Assembly (NCBI GenBank): GCA_030549205.1
Contig: JAUKTV010000004.1
Location: forward strand, 1,674,001-1,738,000
Length of the DNA stretch: 64,000 nt
DNA from: Apiosordaria backusii
Lineage: Eukaryota > Ascomycota > Sordariomycetes > Sordariales > Lasiosphaeriaceae
Direction of reading: 5' to 3'
The position numbers and the translations under genes are program-made. Under the pieces are notes generated by a model. It did not search any database. It was not told where the DNA came from and worked only from the letters and a program-made list of their open reading frames with translations. Position 1 is the first letter of the stretch; each line of letters starts with the position of its first letter. Positions 21,154-34,942 of the stretch are shown here, one piece after another.

Positions 21154-24114
21154 TCACGATCGTGAGTAAACACGGTCCATCTCCTTGGAAAACCTCTTCT
21201 CCATCTCGTCAGGCATCTCCCACCGCAACATCAAGCCTTCTGTCGTTTCGGATTCAAAGACCCTCGTGCCTTGGACCTCGACTCCTTCTCGTCCCACTCG
21301 GCCCAAGTTGCCCATCCAGTCTCGGAGACTGATGAGCCTCTCCAGCCGGTGATCCATTGCCATACATTGAACTTTGGCATCCTCCCAGGCTGTACCAAGC
21401 ACCTCCAACACGCTTCTTGCAATGGCAAATTTGTCTACCAATCCTGGCAGTTCGGATGCATAGCCACTCGATGAAAGAACGTCGAGTGCTTCGAGTATTC
21501 CACAGCCGATGAACGGGGGCAGGGTGATTACTCGTGCTTGCGCCACTGCCACTGCCACGTTGAGAAGTTTCGCAGCATGTTCCATTGACATGTGGACAAA
21601 CTCTTGGGCCGAGATTTGCTGTAAGGCTCGGAGATAAACGTGCCGATGAAGCTTGACTCTCGTCAGATGATGGACAATATGCAAAAGGATCAGTGCCCCT
21701 TGATCTTCTGGCGAAATCGTCTCAAGTCTGGCGGGCCAAAATCGTAGCCTTGGTGGCAGCGAAGACTCCCAAGCATCAAGAAGGCTGATGGTTCGACGGT
21801 AGAAAGCATCAAAACCATTGTTGTAGAGTTCACCCCGGTGTGATGCCCGGTAGATGAACGTCATGGCCTCCGCCCAGATGGCTGCGATTTGAATCAGATA
21901 GGACATAATTCCAGCCCCAGATGATTCAGGCAGCGGGGCTAACGTCGGATCGAAATCAGGCATACGGTCGTGAAAGTTCGCAACGTTCGCTGCAGGAAGC
22001 CGGAGAAAGATGTCGTCCTTGTTGATGGTCGCCACCCGGGTGGGAAAGGCCCCATTGAGCCGCTCCATCAAGAAACACGACCAAAATGTTCTTCTCCGGC
22101 ACTCAGCATAGTCCTCCCTCGCCAGCCCCCAAGGAAATATCGTGGCGACCTTTTCCTCAAAGTCGTCAAGCTCCAGATTCAGCTGCAGGCTCAGCGCTGT
22201 GGAGATGGCTCCACTCAACATGTCGTTCGCATCGGTCTGTCTCGAAACAGCAAGGTAGTACATGGAAAGAGAAAGTTTCGCCTGTACCTGTTGCAGCGAC
22301 GGCTGCATATGTGCTGTGGCGTATCGGGCCACCTGGGCGTACTCATGTGCAACGCTTCTCGACCCAGCTTGCGACAGGGCGGCGCCGGTGGCGAGGATGC
22401 TATACACGAGCATCAGGTCTTCTGGTGATTTTCTGTGAGCGTTGTTCTGTATCCACGACTGGAATGATGGTTGTGGAGGGAGGAAGCGAAGTGCTGCGGT
22501 CTCCATGTGTACAAAGACGGAGGCAATGGTGCTAGTCACGGATTCAGGATCGGACACATACGGGTCTGTTTGCCACGCTCTATACAAGATGTCCTCGTGA
22601 ATACGAGGGAGCGTTTCTGGCTGCCGCCACGGCAAGGGTGGTCGAGAAGTGTCAGGCATCGGTGCCATTGGTGACCGGACGCTCGTCGCTGGGCTATAAT
22701 GGTCATAGCCAACTCGAATGCGCTTCGCGGGTGCCGATGTGGGCATCTCGGGGCTGGGATGCCGGAGCGTCGTTCGAGGTGAAACAGATCCGCTCGAGTG
22801 ACTTCCTGGCCGTGTATAGTCGGTAGGGGGTCTGATCAGGCCACCCAGCCTCCGTGTCTCTTCGGGCTCGGCGGGAGGCGTCGATGGAGAGGAAGCGTTA
22901 TGACCGCCTCGGGGACTAATCATTGTTTAGCATGAGAAAAAGGCCCACACAGCGGGTAAAAAAAGCGAACTTAGAGTTTAGACTCACGCATTCTTAAACT
23001 TGCAGACGCGGCCGAACTTCTCGCACTGCACACATCGTGGGTAGTCGGGGTCACACTTGATCTTCTTCTCACGACAAGTAACACAGGCAATGGCAAGTCT
23101 TTTCCTGGGCTTCCCAGCTTTGGTCACCCCCCAATGAGCATTGACTTGCTCTCCATCGATCACGGTTTTGCAGTGACTTCCATCGTCGTAAAAGTAGCAC
23201 ATTCCTTCACCAGGCACCTCGGCGGCCCTCACAAACCGCGGGAGGAAATGTGTCCCTGTCCAAATTTTCGGACCCAAGCCATCCTTTGCTGGAGCTCCTT
23301 CGGACGGGGTGCTGCTGGTTGGGGTAGCCGGAAGGTTATGCGACGGTGTCTGTGGTGTTGCCTGCTCCCGATACTCGGTGATTCTTCCCTCGTCACGACT
23401 TGTTCCTGAAACTTGAGTGCCATATCTCTCTGCTGTCGGTCTGTATGACTGCCCCCCACGGCTGCCGAGCGAGTATTCACGGCCGGCCTCATGCTGCTGC
23501 ACTGACCATTGCCCTCCTGAGGTGTACTCCGGGCGGCTATCCTGCCTCTGCTGCTGCTCATCTCGTGAGTGGGGCGAAAGCGGTCCAGGGAACACTTGGG
23601 ACAGTGTCGGGATCTGCGGACGGTCAGGATATCTCGGGTCCAGAACACTTCGAGGCTGTGATGTGGTGGATGTTGTCGATGGCGGAAAGTACGATGACGA
23701 AGAGAAGGGTCTGTCCAAACTTGGAACGGAGCTAGGAGCACGATCCAGTGGTGAGGTGGCGGGATAGGAGCTAGGGTGGTCCGAAAGAGGAGAGTGAAAG
23801 GGGCGAATATGTGTTGGTGGCCCAAAGATGCTGCTCAGAGATGGAAGCTGTTGTCGTGGTGCAGTTTGATCAGGCCCCATATCCCTGCGAGCTTGGGGTT
23901 CTTCCGGGCCTTTTGTGGACGACGACGACATGTCGTTTGCCTTTACGGCCGGATCATAGTGGGACATAGGAGGGGAGGGAGGAGCAGGCGGGTTCCAGGA
24001 CCTCTCCTCGGACTGTCTGGAGCAATAAGAGGCTGAGTCTGGTGTGAGCACCTCGGGTGGGGTGTTTGGTTTGGCCGCACGGAATCGAGGTTCGAGGCAG
24101 GATGCAATCCCCAT
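21154..24114 (-). CDS. Zn(II)2Cys6 transcription factor with fungal_trans domain
   Basis: Two exons, 24114-22988 and 22915-21154, are joined across a 72-nt intron (GTGAGT to TTAG) that restores KFKNAPRGGHN in frame; total 962 residues. About 280 Pro/Ser-rich residues come first. A conserved lead-in follows (RFVRAAEVPGEGMCYFYDDG, then HWGVTKAGKPRKR). The zinc cluster has cysteines at 344, 347, 354, 361, 364 and 371 (CX2CX6CX6CX2CX6C). The C-terminal half is a fungal-specific transcription-factor domain, with CRRRTFWSCFLMERLNGAF and an alpha-helical middle region. Such proteins bind CGG-type sites in the nucleus. The central position of the cluster and the conserved lead-in resemble ascomycete proteins often labelled Fcr1-like, but I give no symbol. 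About 15 kb of gene-free DNA lies upstream. Confidence 0.93.
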
Positions 24115-26255
24115 TGAGAGAGCTATGTTGAAGGGTGGGCCTTTGTGTAGTTGTAGTCTATGACCGTGTCTATGTCCGTGTCATGTCACACTCTGTCCCA
24201 AGTGGTAGGCCTAGGGGAAGGAAGTGTACGTCCGAGCTGGTAACACCCAGTACTGTGTGTGTATGTGTGCGTGTGGTGAGGCAATGTGTTGTAGGTGGTG
24301 GTTCGTTCGCAGTAGTGGGACAAAGAAGGGTCGAAGGGGGCCGGCAGCTAGATATTCACCGGATAAAGGTGTACAGGGGCGGCGCAGTCAACTCACGGCC
24401 GCCTATTCGGATGGGCACGCCAAGCTCTAGCAGGAGGAGGAGGGCACCGATCCCGGATAATTGAACGAACAATAACTGCGAGGCAGAAGAATCCAGACCA
24501 GATAGGCCAGGTGCAGCAAGCAATGTACGAGAGACAGGGTTGTTGTGCGTCTGGGACAGTCTCGTTCTCACTCTCGTTGGCCTTGCTCTTGATGTTGCTG
24601 TCCGTCTAATTCGACGCTTGTCTCCTGTCGCTGAGGCCGGGGAAGAAAGAAGGAGGGTAGGAGTGAACGGACGGGACGCTCGGGGGGCGGGCTGGTAGGG
24701 AGAGACCACTACTATTATATGCAGCCAAACCAGACTCGATATTGTATGTATGCAGTCTAGTGCAGCCAGCAAGTATCCAGACGGACGTTCTGTCGGCGGC
24801 ACTTTGAAGCCAGACGCCGCAGGATACACCGAGGTAACGTTAGGTAGAGGAGGCAAGTTGGAAGGTGGACAGCAAGGTGCTGGGGAAGAGAAACAGAGCC
24901 AGGGGCCAAGAAAAGAAAACAAGAAGATGGGACGGGCGCCCAGTGCTTTGAATGTTTGTTAAGTAAAGTTATACGGAGCTTGGATTGGATTAGTGCAGGT
25001 CAGCTCGCAGCTCGGGCCGGAGGATGATGTTTTTTTGTTCAAATGCCTCCAGGAAGCGCCCACAAGATACCCACCCTGGTGGGCCAGCCAGACCACTGGG
25101 AGGGGGGAGACCCCGTCTCCAGCAAACCGCTAGCTCCAAGCCCATGGCTTTCGGCAGTGCGGCATGGCGTTGCGCTCTCTCTCTGTTTCTTTCATGGCTC
25201 AACGCTTGCCAGCAATACAGGTGATGCATATGGTGGCCCAGCAGGTGCGAGATGAGCAGTGAGACAGCTACCCTGGAATATGCAACGGCAGCGCTCAAAA
25301 GGGAAATCAGATGGAATCCGCGAAGCTGCCAATGCCTCGCCTGGCCGACTGGAAAGAGACGGCCGTCATCAGCACCGACCAGTGCGAGACACAGAAACAT
25401 GGGGGCCCTTCCTGGTGGCTCCCAGGTTGAGAGTGAAGGGGGAGGGGTGGAGAGATGGTGGAGGAAACGGAGGGGCGTGTGAGGAGAAAGGAGGAGAACG
25501 GTTGTCTTGTCTTGTGTAAGCCGGCATGGCAAGGGTGTCCCTCTGGCCCTGTCCGATGCCTGCGCTTGGCTCTGGTGGTGAGGAGGCATCTCACCAGGCG
25601 GCGAAGCGATGTGCGATGATGGATGGCTACCACGAGGCAAAAGAGGGTTCGGGAAGATAAGAAGTGAGGAGTGTGTGATGGACCGGGAGTGCCAGCAAGC
25701 GACAGGGACAGGGGCTCCAGGCAGGCCCGCCGCTGATGGCAGTCGCCAAGATTATCGACAGAGCAGGGGAATGGCCTCACCCAGACCAGGAACGGGTCTC
25801 CTCACGGCGGAGTCTCGCCGAAAACATGGGAGAATCGTGCATCTTGGTGTCTCTTGGTGTGGTCTTGGCTGGTCCGTCGTTCGTTAAGCAGCGAGTGCGA
25901 GGTTTTGGGCCTAGTTCTGGATGAAGAAAAAAACGCCTTGATGGAATTCAGCAGGAGAAAGAACCGTTCGAGACATTCAGAACGTACCCCGTACCCCGTA
26001 GCTACCCCCCCTTTCAGCTTGGTCGGCCAGCCGTTCCGCGCGTTGTTCTGGAACTTGTTCTGCCACCGACGCGAGGGAACCACGCGGCGCAGGGCGACCC
26101 GCGAGTGCAACGCTGTGTTGGGACAGCCTTTGAGGGAAGAGAAACAGGCGAGTGACTTGCCTGAAAGAGAGGACGTGCCCAGCCAACGAGGGTTGCAGCG
26201 AGGTACCCGCTTCTGCTGTCGGCACCGCTGATGGGACATAAAGTTGATAGGTAGC

Positions 26256-26275
26256 GTACACTAGTGTACACTAGT
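26256..26275. repeat. GTACACTAGT direct double copy
   Basis: Two abutting copies of GTACACTAGT. The core ACTAGT is itself a palindrome. Function unknown. Confidence 0.85.
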
Positions 26276-26600
26276 CCCTACAAATAATAAATAAATAGAA
26301 AAGGCCGTGTTATTCCAATCGAGTAATACGTCTGTTAAGGAAAGGTAAAGAAGCGGGAGGGCGGATCTCCCATCTCATCGGATCTCGTAATAACGGGGGT
26401 CTGTCCGATCCACGCCGGCACCGCACACCAGCAGCACAGTCCATTGCTTGTGTCGACGTTGGCGATGCCGCAACGAGCAGGAGGTGGACGTGGAGACAGG
26501 GGAGATGTCGCTGGGAGATTTAGGCGGGGTTCGGCAGGTGGGTGAGATGTGGATGCAGTGGGCCAGGCGTTGACAACACGGGAAACTACAAACTGGCAAT

Positions 26601-26626
26601 TACTGCGCAGTACATACTGCGCAGTA
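26601..26626. repeat. paired 12-bp palindrome TACTGCGCAGTA
   Basis: Two exact copies of the perfect palindrome TACTGCGCAGTA are separated by CA. The arrangement resembles a double operator-type site, but no protein that would bind it is known. Confidence 0.85.
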
Positions 26627-29600
26627 CGACATAATTGCTCCTTCCTCTTTCTTGACTCTGCAGTAGGCATGTAAATTGAGGCTTGAAAACTTTTTCATCA
26701 TTTTGCCTTGTCTCCTTCCTGACTGTTGTCTTTTCAACAAGCGAGAAGCGAGAACAGACGGCCGTTGAGTAAAAGAAACGAGGGAATCCGGAGATTGTCA
26801 ATATTTGACCAACAGCCGGACGCCAGACCCATGCCGTCTCCATCGCCCGCCGTCCCGTACGAGGATCCCGTGGCATGACGGTTCCCCGCTCGTGTCATGA
26901 GTGCCGACTCTTATGAAAGACATGATAAGTGCAAGATCCCTCTGAAAATACTAGAGGTAGGTATAATGTAATTGCTCCTCCTTCTACTGATTGCGTGCGC
27001 GCTAGATACTCCACGCTGCAAAATATGGCCGTCCGCAATAACCCTGCACAACATGTAATAGCAAGTGTCTGATAAGGACGGGCTCGGCATCTCATCGTTA
27101 GCTCGATCCCAGTCCCCTGGGATCTGAGGGGTGGAACTCTGGATGCTGCAAGCAGCGAGCCGCCTGTGACAGTGTCTGTGTTCGTCTGATCTGTGATCTG
27201 CTCGCCTCCACTGCTGTCCCATCATCTCATCTCGTCTCTGCCTCTGGAACCAGGCGGGGAAACGCACGGAACTTCCGTCCACAACACATTTTCAAAGGGA
27301 TCCCTTCATGACGCCGGCCGCATGGAGGATCGCTGGTCGCGCGGGACTTGCGTAGCGCCGATTCCATAAACGCCATCCCGTTTCGTCCGGTCCGCCGTCA
27401 CCAGTCAGCAGACGCCATCTCTCCCATCTCCAGTCGCAAGCGGTCTCTGTCGACGCCACCGTTGGCTGATACCGGCTGCGGGTGCCGCCATCAGCAGCAT
27501 CATCCGGCTGATTTCGTGATTCCCGATCAACCCAGCCACTCGCCGACAAGTCTTGATGCCTCGTCGTGCAGCTGCCAAGCACTGCAGTTGCGAGGTGCAG
27601 GGAGCTGAGCAGACTTGAGAGACGGCCAGCGAGACATTGGAAACAACACAGACTGTCCAACAGCCGAGCTTGACGCACGTGGAACACCATGGCTCTGCAT
27701 CATCATGTCCTGGTTGGCTGGCTCTTTTGTTCAGCCATGTTCCAGCCAGCTCCGCACTTCCCCCGCCCACTTTTCTCCGATGCATGTCTCAAAGACAACA
27801 ACCGGCCAGATGCTGCCAGACAGCAGAGCAGGCTTCTCCTCGCGGACTCGTTCCGGGCTGTTGTGTGTCGACCCCACTGGTCAGCCCATTCTCGTGGTCC
27901 AAACGCGGGACACTGTGGATATGGCACACTGTCGGCGATGCTCGTCGAGGTCGAGAATCAGCTTGGGCAGACGCATGCAAGTGTGGTGGCAGACAATCAT
28001 CCGAAATATCAAAATGCGGTAGGACCTGGCAAGCGGCATGCAACTTCCTGTGTTCCTGGAGCCGGGCGCAACAATGTGCTGGCCTTGACGAGTCAATATA
28101 TTGACTTGGTATATTATGCCGCACGGTATCCAGAAGACCAACGGCGCTAGGCGGGTCCAACCGCCGCACAGCGCCGGCCTGCGAAGGAGATCTGCCGAGG
28201 TGGCCGTTTTTTCATCAGAATGGTAGATTTTCTTTGCTGGCCAATAGCAACAGGCACTTCGTACACCTTCGAGGATCTCGAAAACTGGGCCAGATGCAAG
28301 TCCACTCCGGACAGACATCGACCGAGGTGAGTCCTTCACCCGTTTCACCCCTATTTACTTTTCTTTGCTTTAGAAACCGCCGCCACGCAGACAAATTCCT
28401 CACTGCTGGAAAGGGCCGCCTGCATGACACTATCTGAACGCTCGGAAGTTACATTGACTGGCACATGGCAAAAGAGAATTCCTTCTTCCAAGAATCATTC
28501 GGTGTGACCCACGCAGCAGGGCTTGTTCCTCAGACTTTGCCCTCCTGGGGAGTTTCAACCAGCCCAGAAATAGCGTATCCCCAAGCTTTAATAAGCAAGA
28601 AGAGCCAGCTTGTGTTCCCCTCTTCCAAGAACCGGCAACGTAGCCCGACATCCCACTCCACTACACTACCGGCACCAGCAGTCAAATCCCAAGCGCACCA
28701 GAGATGAGAAGGATGCCAAGTATCCATCAGCATTCCCAACAGGGTAAGCAGCTCCGCGCTCGATTCGAACCAACGAAATCACCCACTGGAGAGAGGGAAG
28801 ACCCTGAACCAGGCCAAAAGGTAACCCAAGACAAAAATATAAGGGGGCTAACAAAATCCATATTCCCGGAGTCTGGAACCGAAAATGATCACTGCAAACC
28901 GGGGACGAGCACGGACGGTATCTCGTCCGCAGCCAGGCAGTCGACATCTCCAAGGTGAGCCGGAGCACAACATCATCACCAAATCTCAATTATTCCAAAT
29001 TATGTCTCACAGGATCTCACCCCTCGGAGAATACAATCTCATATGTGCCCCCGCCATGTTTTTTTCTTGCCACCAGTTCGGTCCACAGGGCTGAACGCTG
29101 AGATCATCTCTGACCTCACCCAATCCGACAGCCACACACCATCAGCAGCCACCACTTCCAAAAGATAACCACACCCTCAAATGTGACTGGGCGGGCTACC
29201 TATCTGATGGGGGAATGATGGGATTTCCAACAACCCGAATGCTGTGAGACGTGAGATATCCATATCATATATCACATAATCCTACATTGCCTACATTTCC
29301 ACACACAAGTCTGCGACATAGCATCATCCGCCTGCGTCCGTCCGGGGAAAGCCAATGAGCCATGTATGTCTCGGGATCGGAAGCCTAGAAAACCTGCTTT
29401 TCCATTTCGTAGGCTCATCATGACCGTGAGGCTTTTAATTTCTCACCATTGACTTGAGCCTGGATGCCTATAAGCAAACTATACTCCCTATTCCATTATT
29501 TCCTCAGCACTGGACATGTCTCAAGGTCAAGAGATAAAATAATACTGCAAAACTCTACCTATTCGTGACATCCGCTTATGCAGCAAATGTACATACCACC

Positions 29601-32600
29601 TGCTACCACAGTGGCTAGGACACTTTTCACATGCAAGAAAACCCTTTTTAAAAAAGGAGGCAAAAAAAGGCTTTTGGAAATGTGACCGCAAAAGAGGCGA
29701 CATAAGGTACTCGTCAGAACTCCCAAATCGTCCTGCCCCAATGGGCGAACTGGAGGAGTACCTAGGTACCTGGCTACTGTGTGAAGGAAATGTGAGAAAA
29801 AGAAGGCCCAAAAAAAACATGCGATTGGATCATCAGCTCTTTTTTCTTTTCGGCTTCGGGTTGTCATGCTGCTGTGTAACCCTCAAAAGGGAAGACATCC
29901 TTAAGGCAGAGACATACAAAAACAGGGCAACAAGGCAAAAGCAAGACACACATCGGAGAGTTTTTCGAGACATTCTCGATGATGTACGCAAGATTTCTGA
30001 ATGACAGGCACAGTTGCATGCAGCGTGTCAAGTATATTAAGCCATGTCTCAATATCGGGGGGTCCATTCGGCAGTGAGTTGAGTGGTGTTTATTGCTTGA
30101 GCCTTACGAGCACTGTATTCCTTATTGAGTGTGATATGCATACACCATATGTAGGTTCTTATTAATCGCCAACGAATTGAGTAGGTTTGAGCCCTTTTCT
30201 CGAGGCTCTGTGAAAAGTACATACCGATGACAATGCCTTACCTTCTTTCCATGCTTGCTGTGTCCGTCTCAAGCCGAGAGATGGGTGTGCGTTCAATATC
30301 CCCAACCTACATAGCAGAAGGTGTCGTTCGAATAGGCAAGTCCCAAGCCTCGTCGATCAGATCAGTTTCCCAAAGCCGATCAATAAAAATCTCAGAACGT
30401 GGTGTTGCGGGTGGTGCGCAAGAATCTCGATATCACCTCCCTTCCAGCCCTGTCCTGGTCATCGTCACACCAAAGTCGCCGTCCCGTTTCCCAACCAGAT
30501 GTCATGATGTTACCGAAAAATCGTAATTGGAAATTTATTTTCCGCCAGAAACCTACCTTGTAACCCCTCCAAGACAAGGCACATCCCAGCCAAGCCACCC
30601 AAATAAGCAACAACAACAGAAAACACATGGTAACCTGGTAACAAAGCCCCGAAGAAAAAAAACAACGTTGTACTTTCGTCAAAGCCGATGCTACACTGAC
30701 GGTCAGTTTATCAAAACTGAATGTTTTTGAACGGGTGAGATGTGTGAGCTGTTTTCCAGAAAGTTTCTGTACCTAACAACGTGAAGGTCCGTGTGCTTTT
30801 TACCTTCGGAGAAAGCACGGAGAGATGTCGTATAGATGTGTAAAAAAGGAGTCCGAGATCATTCGTTTTGGCCCATTCAACTGCCTCGTTTAGTTCAAAC
30901 TTCAAACATCCCACCTTACTAGTTAGCTGTGATGCTGGCTTGCAGTGTTGCATTCAACGGTAACTGATGGCCTAGCTGGTGTATCATATGCCAGTGACAG
31001 GCGGAGAGGCAGACACACGTGCTGCGTATTTCTGCGCAGAAGGGGCGCTTGATACAATGCTGTACGCGTCAGGTGTATCGGAAAAATTATCTCCTGATCA
31101 GGAGGAAGGTGTGCTTCACCGAAGAAGAGGTGCGAGTTGACCGAAAAACCACCCCCACATGCCTGGGGACGGTGACGGTGACGTTAGGGAGATTGACGCA
31201 GCCCAGCGGCGTTGGTATCGTCAAACATTGTTCTTCCCGGAAAGCCGATAGGCTCGCCTCGAGTGCGGATGTTCTCTGGGCTTCAAGGCTTTGCCGTTCA
31301 TGGAACTTCGTGCAGATGCGTTGGAGTGCGTTGGATCGTCTTCCTTGCTGAGCCTCTGCCCCCTGCCTCAAACTCGTTTTTCTTCCTCTGAGGAATATCT
31401 AATGTAACCGCGTCGGCTAGAGAGATGTGGATAGACAGACGCGTGTGCCGCAGAGGTGCAGGCGCGGTAATGTAAACGGGTGGTATGGAATTCTCTAGAA
31501 GGCGACGATCCGGCCGCAAAACTTGGCCGGTCTTTCATCTTGTTCACCTCTGCACCGCTGGCTGCGCCGTAATGCTACGTGTAGGGCTCTGGCCAAGGCG
31601 CAACACCGGCGTACACTATATCCGTGTTGTGGTGGTGATGGAACACTAGTTGAGAAGTGAAATCCCTATGGGTAGCCGCGGTCTTGGCGTAAGGGCGGAG
31701 TTTGGAGATTTATCGGGAGTTGCTCGATCGGCCCTTTGTGCCCACTCTTGGATTTGGCCGTTGCTCCCCGGTGCTCACCCCTTGAACAGTCTGGGGAAAG
31801 CGAGGATCCAGTCTGAGTGGATGCTGTGGTGGAGCAACAGACGACAAATGCCGCCGAGAAGTACCGCAACAACTCCTGTGTCTCGATATTGTTGAGAACT
31901 TCGACATAGGCGAAGCAAGGCTGCCTGTGTTGTGGTGCGTTGTGTGTGCATACGGCAGACGCAAATGCAGTGATGCGGCAACACTCTCTCCTCTCCACCA
32001 GGTACAAAACTGCAACAGCCCCTACTGTCGGAAAGACAAAGGTCGAGTGAAATAAGCACCCAAGAAACACATGCCGAATGAAAGAGGATGTGCCAAGAGA
32101 TGGATCTTGTGTCCCTCCACGAAGGATCCAACCAAATCATCAACCCCGACTGGGATTTGACCGGCGAAAACGCCGTCGTTCGCAGAATTCAGATACTTGG
32201 ATCTCGTCCACATCTCAAACTTGCCGGTCACCTGTGCTGCTGACTATGCCATCCTCTTCGTGTTGCCCTGCGGCGGCATGTCATGCAATCCCACCTTCGG
32301 GTGAGTGTGTGAGTGTGTGTGCTGGCCGGATCGTCATGAAATGAGATCCGTCAGACGCAAAGAAGTCTCGGAATTACGGGCTGGTGGCTCAACAGTAACT
32401 TGCAGGTTGTGTTGCTTGAGACACATCTTGACCAAGATATTGTTGTCTTCGCCCTTCTCCTGCGCCCACCGCCTTCTCTAGTGTCGTATGGCATGCAGGA
32501 TGAAAACAGAGGACCGTCTATTACGTACCTGCTGTCATCTGCAGCGTAACATTTCTGCCCCTTGCGGACTGACGACGGGTTGCATCATTCTAATAGTCTC

Positions 32601-34910
32601 AATCAACGTCGAACAGACCTCACCAATATACAATATACAACCAGACTGTAATATGTACAAGTCAGCATCATGCATCGGGCTGCCGCTTCCAATAATGGGC
32701 AGGGAAGCTGTGCTAAGATCGACCGATATGTCATGGCCTGGGTCCTTTGCTATACGCGCATGAAAGCTGATATTCCGATAGATACAAGCTCTTTGCCGCC
32801 GAGTAGACATGTGGGCGTCTGATATCACTGCATTGGCCATCGGTGGCAGATGTGTTGGCGTCTCTGCCGTCGGATGATGTGCTCTGTCACTCTCTTCTGT
32901 CTCAAACCGTTCAGCTGAACGAGGGCCGGTGCATCTGAACTCTTCTCCTGACTCGACTGCCGAACCCCCCCGCGGGACCCGGAGTGGGCATGGACCTGAT
33001 TCTTTCCAATCAAACGAAAACAAAAAAGCATGGCACTTCTCGTGGTTTTCACCCCAGCGCGGCGCGACCCACGGAGCAAGCCCAGCACGCCAAGACAGCA
33101 CGCAAGCCAGGCCCCTCGGAAGCGTTGCGCTGAGACTTCCCTGGGCAAGCGGCTTGGCAGGCAAGGGTTGTCGTCGTCTGGCCTTCTAGAATTACGATTT
33201 TGGGACAAGACACGCGAGACGTCTCTGGCTTTCCTTTTTCTGACGCGAGCATGGCGTGGCTTGTTGCTGCTGCGAGGGCGTCAAGGTTTTCCTTTTACCT
33301 GTCCAGCTTCCGCTTCAGGGAGAAGTTCCGCAGAGAGGCGCTCTGCTTTTTCTTCCCGACGTCACCGAGTTGCAATTACAAGTGGGAGTCGGGGGTGGCA
33401 TCTGCATCCAACAACCTCTTGGCTTGTGATCTCGTTCCCTAGAGTAGGGTTTGTGAGCCAGCCAGAGATGGTAGCGCTTGCGTCCGGATACGAGGGGCTG
33501 AGAAACCACTGTAGAGTTAACCATGGGGCGGCCAAGCCCAGCGTATAGATGCAGATGGTGCTGGCTGTCCACCACGGCACCACGAGCCCCGTGAGACGCC
33601 GCATTGGCCGGATGAGTTCTGCGGAGCGGGAACATGGTGCCGACGGTAATGCAGTGGGAGATCGCCGTTGCCAATGCCGCGGTTTGGCGTGTTGATCAAC
33701 ATGATGTTTTTGTTCGTTGCGAGCTTGGTCCACGAATGAGGTGAGCCCGGAGCCGAGTGCAACACATTGTCGGAATGGCGTACCATGGCCTGAGGTTTTG
33801 GGTGGGGTTTGACGCACTTCGCACTCTGAAATCGAGGTGTCATCCTCGCCTGCTGCGACTTGTTGAGCAGCACTGGACAAGCACGACGTGTGCCATCTGA
33901 TGATGATGATGATGCATAGTGCCCTGATCGATGGCAGCCCTCCCCTGGGCAAATGCCGCGGGATGCCACATATCTGTCAGACGGAGCAACATCTTGACGC
34001 TCCAAGGTTACGCTGCTGGAAAAGAGAAAAAGAGGCGATAACAAGCCGGCTCGCCGCCATCTCCAAAGCGAAACGGCAGCTAGGCTCAATGTGTCCAGAG
34101 CCGCAGCCTATTTTTAGGACCCGATACACCACCGCTCCATCCAGATGAACACCGATTTCGAGTCTGATCTGGTCCGTGTGCTATGTAACGTTGGGAAACT
34201 CGCCTTGGGTCCAATCAGCGGTCGAACAGAGGTGCCATGGGTGCTGGAACGATGGCCCGAGGGTTTGCAACTGTCCACCGCAGACTGTCTCTCCTGGCAT
34301 GACGCTGAAGAACCCACGGACATCAGTATGCCAAAGTGTGGGATAGTCTTGTTGGTCCAGGTCGGCGACTCAACCCCAGGAACCAGAGAATGACCACCCC
34401 AAATAAGAGAGCGAACCAGACGATCGAGCCCTCAAGACCCCGGCCAAGGCATCATCGGCTGTCCGTGCAAGGAGGCGTAATTTAGCGGCTCTTCTTCGCT
34501 CGGTTCGACAGCGAACGTTGAATGCTTGTCCCCTCGTTTCTTGCGCGGGCGCCGCAATCCTCTCCCGCTCACCGTGACGGTGGGTTGCGAGCGGCACAGC
34601 AAATTGACAGCTCATTGCTGCTCTGGTAACAAATCATCTTGCTCTTGCCTCGTGCGTGGCCGTTCCAACGTCCGTCGTGGCAATGGACTGGGCAATATCG
34701 AAACGGCAATTAGCCTGTGCTCGCATACCTGCACGAGATGTGACCAGGTCAGCTTGAGCCTGCTGAGAAAGCCCTCCCAGCTCTCGCCTCGGCAGGGATA
34801 CTGCGGCGCATCATGCATCGTTCTCGGCATTGCGCTCCGTGATGGTGAGAGGAGGAGGAGGGGCTGGACAGGGAATGCGGCACGACCCCAGCTTAACGGT
34901 GTGACCCCCT

Positions 34911-34942
34911 TGCCCTGTTGCCCTGTTGCCCTGTCGCCCTGC
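34911..34942. repeat. TGCCCTGT octamer repeat, four copies
   Basis: Three exact TGCCCTGT units and a fourth with two changes in a row; a minisatellite in noncoding DNA. Confidence 0.85.

Noticed and set aside
24356..24922. 188-codon minus-strand frame upstream of the zinc-cluster gene
   Set aside because: It starts with a hydrophobic run that looks like a signal peptide, but the remainder is Arg/Thr/Ser low complexity with no homologous features. It is more likely leader DNA.
27292..28169. Cluster of overlapping open frames on both strands (130-155 codons)
   Set aside because: Frames of similar length occur in several phases of both strands at once, as expected in GC-balanced noncoding DNA. 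None shows a motif.
28750..28800. GGTTCGAATC on the minus strand as a tRNA B box
   Set aside because: The flanking bases do not form a T stem or acceptor stem and no A box lies at the right distance.
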